This document shows, piece by piece, positions 1 to 3,553 of a stretch of 5,201 bases of DNA. Each line of letters begins with the position of its first letter. Positions within the stretch are counted from its first letter, which is position 1. The stretch covers positions 1 through 5,201 of the forward strand of contig JAITGR010000248.1 in assembly GCA_031280455.1 (NCBI GenBank). Reading direction: 5' to 3'. The translations under genes were made by a program, and so were the position numbers. Origin of the DNA: Spirochaetaceae bacterium. GTDB taxonomy: Bacteria > Spirochaetota > Spirochaetia > Treponematales > Breznakiellaceae. The notes below the pieces were generated by a model. That model did no database searches and was not told the DNA's origin. It was given only the letters and a program-made list of their open reading frames with translations.

Positions 1-126
1 CAATAGTTCGTTTTTCTCGATTTCTTTTATAATAAAGGCGTTGGCATCCGACATGGGCGCCATGTTGCAGCGCGGAAACAGGGCGGCAACTGCCGCTATC
101 GCAAGGTATTTTCCAAGTGCTTTCAT
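1..126 (-). CDS. N-terminus of an exported protein, possibly a lipoprotein (partial; 3' end lies left of the window)
   Basis: The complement of 1-126 reads 42 codons without a stop and runs off the left edge, so only the N-terminus is visible. It begins MKALGKYLAIAAVAALF, a basic n-region with two Lys followed by a hydrophobic stretch (about residues 7-17), which is a classic export signal. A Cys at residue 20 follows the hydrophobic core (FPRC). This does not match the strict lipobox, but relaxed lipoboxes occur in spirochaetes, so a lipoprotein is possible. After it the chain becomes hydrophilic and charged (residues 25-42). No Shine-Dalgarno sequence precedes the ATG. A promoter lies so close that the mRNA may be leaderless. 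The next Met (residue 22) would delete the signal, so the first ATG is preferred. The visible part gives no clue to function. Confidence 0.6.
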   Translation of the reverse strand, partial: MKALGKYLAIAAVAALFPRCNMAPMSDANAFIIKEIEKNELL

Positions 127-132
127 ATTGGT

Positions 133-162
133 AATATACCATTTTTTTGGTGCGTATGTCGA
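133..162 (-). promoter_or_regulatory. Sigma-70-type promoter for the minus-strand exported-protein gene, probably leaderless
   Basis: Read on the minus strand, TCGACA (157-162, five of six matches to TTGACA) is followed after 18 bp by TATATT (133-138), which is preceded by TGG, an extended -10 pattern. Only six bases separate the -10 box from the ATG, so initiation at the usual distance would fall on the A of the start codon. The lack of a Shine-Dalgarno sequence agrees with this. Confidence 0.5.
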
Positions 163-173
163 GGCGTTCTGCC

Positions 174-236
174 TGATTTCAGATTTCAGATTTCAGATTT
201 CTGATTTCTGATTTCAAATTTCAGATTTCAGATTTT
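174..236. repeat. Heptanucleotide tandem array, 9 units of (A/T)GATTTC
   Basis: Nine contiguous 7-bp units fill these 63 bp: five AGATTT(C/T), three TGATTTC and one AAATTTC. The period is not a multiple of three and no ORF crosses it in a credible way, so it is intergenic. It begins 11 bp upstream of the -35 box of the minus-strand promoter. It resembles in kind the short tandemly repeated heptamers (STRRs) described in cyanobacteria, but no relation is claimed. Copy number could vary by replication slippage. Confidence 0.9.
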
Positions 237-298
237 CCGCCGGCATATCAGAGCAAGGCGGACGCGCTGGTTTTGGTCGAATTATCGGCTAAAGTCCG

Positions 299-361
299 AC
301 AACTGGCAACTGATTACCGACAACCGACAACTGACAACCGACAACCGACAACTGACAACTG
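299..361. repeat. Heptanucleotide tandem array, 9 units of ACAAC(C/T)G
   Basis: Nine contiguous 7-bp units with consensus ACAAC(C/T)G. The second (GCAACTG) and third (ATTACCG) units are degenerate and the other seven are exact. It lies 47 bp upstream of the glucosaminidase start codon and 62 bp after the first heptamer array. Period and unit number are identical to that array although the unit sequence is unrelated. The rest of 127-408 (237-298 and 362-408) shows nothing clear apart from an A-rich run at 380-387. Confidence 0.9.
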
Positions 362-408
362 AAACCGACCAGCCTTAACAAAAAAAATCAGTTTCCGATA
401 ATCAAGGC

Positions 409-1071
409 ATGAGGAATACACTTCTTTTTGGTTTTTTTTCGGTTTTCTTGTTGGCGGCTGGGGGCGGTGTGCCGCGGGTGTGTGGCGCGCCGGCGTTTCA
501 GGCGGAGCAGCGCGACGGCGACGCTCTTTTTGCGTACCCGAGTCCGTACCGCATCATGGGGCAGGGCGCGTTGAGCGCGGAGGAAATGGCTGCCTGGCTG
601 TGTCAGGCAAACGCTGATATTGACGCGGATTTTGCGCGCGAGTTTGCGGCGTTGTACATTATCGAAGCCGCGCTGGAGGGCGTAAGCCACGATGTCGCTT
701 TTTCGCAAATGTGTCTGGAAACAGGTTTTTTGCGGTTTGACCGGCTAGTAACGCCGGATATGAATAATTTTGGCGGGCTGGGCGCGCTGAATATGTCCTA
801 CCGCGGCGAGCGGTTTTCTTCCATTCAAAAGGGTGTGCGCGCGCAGATTCAGCATCTTAAAGCGTACGGTTCCACGCAGGCTTTGGCGCAGGAGCTTGTC
901 GACCCGCGGTACTACTACGTCCGCTACGGCAGCGCGCCAACAATCCACGACTTGTCGGGTAAATGGGCAACGGACGCGCTGTACGGCGATAAGTTAAAAA
1001 GCATTATCGACCGCGCCTACTTTATGGCGGGTAAGAACGCGGTCAGCCCTATCCTTTCCAGCGGCCAATAG
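409..1071 (+). CDS. Secreted glucosaminidase-domain (GH73-type) peptidoglycan hydrolase
   Basis: This 220-residue protein is predicted to cleave the glycan strand of peptidoglycan (endo-beta-N-acetylglucosaminidase type) outside the cytoplasm. Residues 1-28 form a signal peptide (hydrophobic 4-19, plausible cleavage after CGA at 26-28). The domain spans about 47-208. It shows the family's order of conserved blocks: LYIIEAALEGVSHDVAFSQ (82-100); QMCLETGFLRF (100-110), with E104 the likely catalytic acid; NNFGGLG (119-125), the counterpart of the NNxFGIKG block; GVRAQIQHLKAY (142-153); DPRYYYVRYGSA (165-176); and GKWATD (184-189). No cell-wall binding repeats are present, so it is a minimal single-domain enzyme. 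The ATG at 409 is the only start compatible with the signal peptide. An AAGG lies too close to it to be a good Shine-Dalgarno sequence, and a stop at 376 blocks extension. It is probably monocistronic, since the next gene has its own promoter. A role in daughter-cell separation or wall turnover is inferred. Confidence 0.85.
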   Translation: MRNTLLFGFFSVFLLAAGGGVPRVCGAPAFQAEQRDGDALFAYPSPYRIMGQGALSAEEMAAWLCQANADIDADFAREFAALYIIEAALEGVSHDVAFSQMCLETGFLRFDRLVTPDMNNFGGLGALNMSYRGERFSSIQKGVRAQIQHLKAYGSTQALAQELVDPRYYYVRYGSAPTIHDLSGKWATDALYGDKLKSIIDRAYFMAGKNAVSPILSSGQ

Positions 1072-1166
1072 GGCGCTTGCGTCCGGCTGACGGCCTCGTA
1101 GCGGGGCTGGCTGGGCGGCCCCTCTGTGAACCCACCCTTCCTCATGAAATCGAAAAAAGCGTAAAG

Positions 1167-1195
1167 TTTACAAAATGATAAAAACAGGCTATAAT
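1167..1195 (+). promoter_or_regulatory. Strong sigma-70-type promoter for the cstA-family gene
   Basis: TTTACA (1167-1172) and a perfect TATAAT (1190-1195) are separated by exactly 17 bp. The expected transcription start is near 1202, giving a leader of about 67 nt before the ATG at 1269. Confidence 0.8.
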
Positions 1196-1216
1196 ACCGA
1201 TACTATTAAGGAAACA

Positions 1217-1242
1217 CTGATTCGCCGGTGAGCGGCGATCAG
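1217..1242 (+). promoter_or_regulatory. Leader hairpin in the cstA-family mRNA
   Basis: CTGAT(T)CGCCG pairs with CGGCGATCAG to give ten base pairs with one bulged T (1222) and a GTGAG loop (1228-1232). It sits between the predicted transcription start and the Shine-Dalgarno AGGAGGA (1258-1264), leaving the ribosome site free. No U-run follows, so it is not an attenuating terminator by itself. It may stabilise the mRNA 5' end or be a protein site. Confidence 0.45.
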
Positions 1243-1268
1243 CGATTTCTATACATCAGGAGGACGAT

Positions 1269-2708
1269 ATGATTTCGTTTCTAGTTGGAATTGCCGCACT
1301 GATAGTTGGCTATCTTGTGTACGGCAAAATTGTGGAAAAGGTGTTTGGCATACGGCCGGAGGCGCAAACCCCCGCGGTACGAATCCACGACGGTGTTGAC
1401 TTTGTGGTAATCCCCACCTGGCGGGCTGTGCTGATTCAGTTTTTGAACATCGCCGGCACCGGCCCGATATTCGGCGCAATAGCCGGAGCGCTCTTTGGCC
1501 CCGCGGCATTTGCCTGGATAGTGCTGGGCTGTATCTTCGGCGGCGCGGTGCACGACTATTTCTGCGGCATGCTCAGCCTGCGCAACGACGGCACCACCAT
1601 AGCCGAAATCGTCGGCAAGTACTTAGGCACGGTGCCCAAGTACATAATGCGCGTGTTTTCCGTCGTGCTGCTTATCTTTGTGGGCGTTGTGTTTGTGTAC
1701 ACCCCCGCGCAGGTCTTGAACACGCTCATTGACCCCGCCAACCAAAGCATTTTTACCATAGCGCTGACCATCATCATCGCCTACTACATACTGGCGACCA
1801 TCCTGCCCATCGATAAAATCATCGGCACCCTGTACCCGCTCTTTGGCGCGGCGCTGCTCATTATGGGCATCGGCATAACGCTGATGCTCTTTTTAAGCGG
1901 CGAAATAGCGAACATACCAGAATTTTCGTTTGCGAACCTGCACCCCAAAGGCGTATCCGCCTTTCCGTTCCTGTTCATCTCGATAGCCTGCGGCGCGATT
2001 TCCGGCTTCCACGCCACGCAGTCGCCGCTTATGGCGCGGTGTATTAACAGCGAAAAAGCAGGCCGCAGCGTGTTTTACGGTGCCATGATAATCGAAGGCA
2101 TCGTCGCCATGATTTGGGCGGCGGCGGCCATCGGCCACTTTGGCGGCGTGGAAGGACTCGCCGGTGCCGGCAGCGCCCCCGTCATTGTAACCAAAGTATC
2201 CACCGAGCTTATGGGCATCATCGGCGGCGCGCTCGCCGTACTGGGCGTTGTAGCCTGCCCGATAACCTCCGGCGACACCGCGTTCCGCAGCGCCCGCCTG
2301 GCCATAGCCGACGCCCTGAAATTCGACCAAAAGCCGATAAAGAACCGCTTTATGATAGCGCTCCCGCTCTTTGCCATAGGCATATTACTCGTCGTATGGT
2401 CGCAGACCGGCAAAGACAACTTTGCCATCATCTGGCGCTACTTTGCCTGGTCTAACCAAACCCTGGCGACCATCGCGCTGTGGTCGGCAAGCGCCTACCT
2501 GGCCAAAACCGGCAAATGCTACTGGATAACGCTGCTGCCGGCAACATTTATGACCGTTGTGGTAACCTGCTACATCATTGTCGCCAAAGAAGGCTTTGGC
2601 CGCCCCTACAACGTCGGCCTCATAGCCGGAATCGTGCTGGCCGCCGTGCTGTTCGCGCTGTTTGTACCGTTCATCGGCATAAAGCAAAAAGGCGTACTAA
2701 AAGAGTAG
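1269..2708 (+). CDS. cstA: CstA-family carbon starvation transporter (pyruvate or peptide uptake)
   Basis: This 479-residue integral membrane protein of the CstA family is predicted to import pyruvate or small peptides by a cation-coupled mechanism (E. coli CstA and BtsT are the characterised members). About 12-13 hydrophobic segments are visible, e.g. 1-18, 55-76, 78-98, 128-148, 161-180, 188-209, 268-290, 313-330, 361-378, 385-410, 419-438 and 448-470. Family signatures are intact: WRAVLIQFLNIAGTGPI (51-67), GGAVHDY (91-97), SGFHATQSPLMAR (245-257), ITSGDTAFRSARL (332-344) and WRYFAWSNQTLA (389-400). It is much shorter than E. coli CstA (about 700 residues) and matches the short form common in anaerobes and Gram-positives. 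The start is fixed by AGGAGGA at 1258-1264 and by the N-terminal membrane helix. It has its own promoter and no co-transcribed partner. The exact substrate cannot be told from sequence. Confidence 0.92.
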   Translation: MISFLVGIAALIVGYLVYGKIVEKVFGIRPEAQTPAVRIHDGVDFVVIPTWRAVLIQFLNIAGTGPIFGAIAGALFGPAAFAWIVLGCIFGGAVHDYFCGMLSLRNDGTTIAEIVGKYLGTVPKYIMRVFSVVLLIFVGVVFVYTPAQVLNTLIDPANQSIFTIALTIIIAYYILATILPIDKIIGTLYPLFGAALLIMGIGITLMLFLSGEIANIPEFSFANLHPKGVSAFPFLFISIACGAISGFHATQSPLMARCINSEKAGRSVFYGAMIIEGIVAMIWAAAAIGHFGGVEGLAGAGSAPVIVTKVSTELMGIIGGALAVLGVVACPITSGDTAFRSARLAIADALKFDQKPIKNRFMIALPLFAIGILLVVWSQTGKDNFAIIWRYFAWSNQTLATIALWSASAYLAKTGKCYWITLLPATFMTVVVTCYIIVAKEGFGRPYNVGLIAGIVLAAVLFALFVPFIGIKQKGVLKE

Positions 2709-2737
2709 GCCGTTATACCGGGGAGGGAGCGGGCGCA

Positions 2738-2762
2738 TGCCCACCGGAGGAGCCGGTGGGCA
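2738..2762. terminator. GC-rich hairpin 29 bp after the cstA-family stop; possible mRNA 3' end
   Basis: TGCCCACCGG pairs perfectly with CCGGTGGGCA (ten base pairs) around an AGGAG loop. It is the first hairpin after the gene and could end or protect the transcript. No T-run follows, so it is not a canonical intrinsic terminator. Confidence 0.4.
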
Positions 2763-2781
2763 CCGCGCTTTCCGTTCCAAT

Positions 2782-2802
2782 CTTTTTGCGTACCGCAAAA
2801 AG
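2782..2802. repeat. Perfect 9-bp inverted repeat, TAC loop
   Basis: CTTTTTGCG (2782-2790) and CGCAAAAAG (2794-2802) flank TAC. It is the second hairpin of the array. It lacks the GC-RNA-GC core of its neighbours but has the same three-base loop size. Confidence 0.8.
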
Positions 2803-2826
2803 TATTTCCACTGCAATCGCTTGCGC

Positions 2827-2860
2827 TGTTCAAAATCCGCAGCCATGCGGATTTTGAACA
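2827..2860. repeat. Perfect 15-bp inverted repeat, GCCA loop
   Basis: TGTTCAAAATCCGCA (2827-2841) pairs with 2846-2860 around GCCA. The loop and right arm contain CCATGCGGATTTT, the same 13 bases found in the two linker repeats at 2921-2933 and 3045-3057. The hairpin and the linkers therefore share an origin. It abuts the next hairpin with no spacer. Confidence 0.9.
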
Positions 2861-2885
2861 TGGTGTTTGGCAAAGCCAAACACCA
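2861..2885. repeat. Perfect 11-bp inverted repeat, core GC-AAA-GC
   Basis: TGGTGTTTGGC (2861-2871) pairs with GCCAAACACCA (2875-2885) around AAA. It follows the previous hairpin at the very next base. Confidence 0.9.
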
Positions 2886-2898
2886 CACTTGGTTACCA

Positions 2899-2916
2899 GC
2901 CGCCATCCATGGCGGC
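2899..2916. repeat. Perfect 7-bp inverted repeat, TCCA loop
   Basis: GCCGCCA (2899-2905) pairs with TGGCGGC (2910-2916) around TCCA. The sequence GCCGCCATCCATG at 2899-2911 recurs at 3037-3049, where it leads into the second linker copy. Confidence 0.7.
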
Positions 2917-2918
2917 GC

Positions 2919-2934
2919 ATCCATGCGGATTTTC
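2919..2934 (+). repeat. Linker repeat, copy 1 of 2
   Basis: The 16 bases ATCCATGCGGATTTTC occur here and, identical, at 3043-3058, 124 bp apart. Its first 12 bases are a small palindrome (ATCC-ATGC-GGAT). A 13-base part is also in the hairpin at 2827-2860. It sits between the hairpin at 2899-2916 and the run of abutting hairpins at 2949-3040. Confidence 0.8.
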
Positions 2935-2948
2935 AGCTTGGTGAGTTT

Positions 2949-2972
2949 GCCAAACCGCGCAGCGGGTTGGGC
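2949..2972. repeat. Imperfect inverted repeat, core GC-GCA-GC
   Basis: GCCAAACCGC (2949-2958) pairs with 2962-2972 around GCA, with one bulged base on each side (A2952 and G2966). It has the same core as its neighbours and looks like a decayed member. It ends exactly where the next hairpin begins. Confidence 0.6.
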
Positions 2973-2999
2973 TTTGAGTTGCGCGCAGCGCAACTCAAA
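2973..2999. repeat. Perfect 12-bp inverted repeat, core GC-GCA-GC
   Basis: TTTGAGTTGCGC (2973-2984) pairs with GCGCAACTCAAA (2988-2999) around the GNA-type loop GCA. It abuts hairpins on both sides with no spacer. Confidence 0.9.
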
Positions 3000-3026
3000 A
3001 CTTAAAACGGCGAAGCCGTTTTAAGT
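3000..3026. repeat. Perfect 12-bp inverted repeat, core GC-GAA-GC
   Basis: ACTTAAAACGGC (3000-3011) pairs with GCCGTTTTAAGT (3015-3026) around GAA. The centre is GCGAAGC, the well-known exceptionally stable DNA mini-hairpin. Confidence 0.9.
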
Positions 3027-3040
3027 CGGCATCCGTGCCG
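3027..3040. repeat. Short 5-bp inverted repeat, TCCG loop
   Basis: CGGCA (3027-3031) pairs with TGCCG (3036-3040). It is short enough to be chance taken alone, but it starts at the base after the previous hairpin and leads into the second linker copy. Confidence 0.45.
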
Positions 3041-3042
3041 CC

Positions 3043-3058
3043 ATCCATGCGGATTTTC
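3043..3058 (+). repeat. Linker repeat, copy 2 of 2
   Basis: Identical over 16 bases to 2919-2934. It is preceded by GCCGCC as in the hairpin at 2899-2916, so the shared unit is longer than the exact match and partly scrambled. Confidence 0.8.
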
Positions 3059-3071
3059 GGCATTTGACCTT

Positions 3072-3104
3072 GCTTGTAGTTTACGCAAAGCGTAAACTAC
3101 AAGC
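3072..3104. repeat. Perfect 15-bp inverted repeat, core GC-AAA-GC
   Basis: GCTTGTAGTTTACGC (3072-3086) pairs with 3090-3104 around AAA. This and the hairpin at 2827-2860 have the longest perfect stems in the array. Its last two bases (GC, 3103-3104) are also the first two of the next hairpin, so the two cannot form fully at once. Confidence 0.92.
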
Positions 3105-3127
3105 CCAAAGTGCGCAGCACTTTGGGC
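3103..3127. repeat. Perfect 11-bp inverted repeat, core GC-GCA-GC
   Basis: GCCCAAAGTGC (3103-3113) pairs with GCACTTTGGGC (3117-3127) around GCA. It is the last hairpin of the array and ends 21 bp before the -35 box of the argA-region promoter. Confidence 0.9.
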
Positions 3128-3148
3128 AGTGGGCGCTGTGTGGAATTG

Positions 3149-3177
3149 TTGACAAATTTGTTCAGTATCCCTATGCT
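3149..3177 (+). promoter_or_regulatory. Sigma-70-type promoter for the acidic ORF and argA
   Basis: A perfect TTGACA (3149-3154) is followed after 17 bp by TATGCT (3172-3177, four of six matches). The expected start near 3184 gives a leader of about 55 nt. No other promoter is apparent before argA, so the acidic ORF and argA are probably one transcript. Confidence 0.65.
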
Positions 3178-3186
3178 TTTTATCTG

Positions 3187-3231
3187 AAGTGAGCTTTGGT
3201 CGCTTGCTTGAAATCGTTTTTTTTTTTGGAG
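3187..3231 (+). promoter_or_regulatory. Leader with a weak hairpin, 11-T tract and Shine-Dalgarno of the acidic ORF
   Basis: AAGTGAGC (3187-3194) can pair with GCTTGCTT (3202-3209) over eight pairs, two of them G-U in RNA. Seven bases later there is a run of eleven T (3217-3227) directly before the Shine-Dalgarno GGAG (3228-3231), seven bases from the ATG. The hairpin is too weak and too far from the U-run to call a terminator with confidence, but an attenuator is conceivable. The homopolymer could change length by slippage and shift the promoter-to-ribosome-site spacing. Confidence 0.35.
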
Positions 3232-3238
3232 TTTAAGT

Positions 3239-3541
3239 ATGAGATTGGACACATTCGAGACAGATATTAAAAACAGAATATTTGTTTTTGCGTATTTGGT
3301 GCCGGCCTGTGCCGCGCACGATGACGAGGACGAAATGGATGACGACGACGACGAATTCGAGGACGAATTCGACGACGACGATGATGAGGACTTTGACGAC
3401 GACGATGAGGACGACGACGATTTTGACGACGACGACGATGATTTTGACGACGACGACGATTTTGACGACGATGACGACGACGATTTTGACGAGGACGAGG
3501 ATGACGACGACGGCGAATACGACGACGAATTCGATGACTAA
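3239..3541 (+). CDS. Extremely acidic, Phe-punctuated poly-Asp protein or leader ORF (100 aa)
   Basis: No family is recognised. Residues 1-26 are ordinary (MRLDTF...). A short hydrophobic stretch (IFVFAYLV, 14-21) is followed by PACAA, which could be a weak signal peptide cut near residue 25. Residues 28-100 are almost only acidic: of 73 residues 51 are Asp and 11 Glu. The rest are Phe (40, 44, 52, 62, 69, 75, 83, 98), Tyr94, Gly92 and Met33, so an aromatic residue interrupts every 4-11 acidic ones. The start is backed by GGAG at 3228-3231 with seven-base spacing and by an upstream promoter. The stop lies 12 bases before argA, and both are in the same frame. It could be an exported cation binder, a regulatory leader peptide for argA, or an expanded GAN repeat with little function. 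Translation is likely and function unknown. Confidence 0.65.
   Translation: MRLDTFETDIKNRIFVFAYLVPACAAHDDEDEMDDDDDEFEDEFDDDDDEDFDDDDEDDDDFDDDDDDFDDDDDFDDDDDDDFDEDEDDDDGEYDDEFDD
3320..3538 (+). repeat. GAN trinucleotide tract encoding the acidic region
   Basis: These 73 codons are mostly GAC or GAT with some GAG or GAA, interrupted by TTT or TTC about every 15-30 bases (units such as GACGACGACGATTTT). Slippage here in steps of three would keep the frame open, so length variation between strains is expected. Confidence 0.85.
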
Positions 3542-3553
3542 TCGCGTGCCGCT

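Larger units (their letters stand above)
2709..3148. other. Non-coding hairpin-array region between the cstA-family gene and the acidic ORF
   Basis: This 440-bp gap has no believable gene. The ORFs crossing it run through palindromes and have no conserved look. It contains about eleven inverted repeats between 2738 and 3127, listed separately, with short linkers. None is followed by a T-run on the plus strand. Six hairpins share the core GC-(A/G)(A/C)A-GC while their arms are unrelated. Several abut exactly (2827-2860 with 2861-2885; 2949-2972, 2973-2999, 3000-3026 and 3027-3040 in series; 3072-3104 and 3103-3127 overlapping by two bases). This is more than a terminator and looks like an organised repeat locus of unknown role. 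Confidence 0.85.

Noticed and set aside
352..380. Possible promoter for the glucosaminidase using CTGACA from the heptamer array as -35
   Set aside because: At 17 bp spacing the -10 would be TTAACA, only two of six matches. The glucosaminidase promoter cannot be placed.
1103..1122. GGGGC...GCCCC inverted repeat after the glucosaminidase gene as a terminator
   Set aside because: It has only five pairs with a ten-base loop and no T-run. It may be chance in a GC-rich stretch.
2114..2455. Overlapping plus-strand ORF inside the cstA-family gene
   Set aside because: It is an Arg-rich shadow of the well-conserved transporter frame.
2737..3024. 95-codon plus-strand ORF in the hairpin region
   Set aside because: It runs through seven palindromes, has no recognisable domain, and its composition follows the repeats. 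It is better explained as non-coding.
2738..3127. CRISPR array or integron attC cluster
   Set aside because: Arms differ between hairpins, there is no constant direct repeat with regular spacers, and no cas or integrase gene is present. The cores are triloop palindromes, unlike attC sites.
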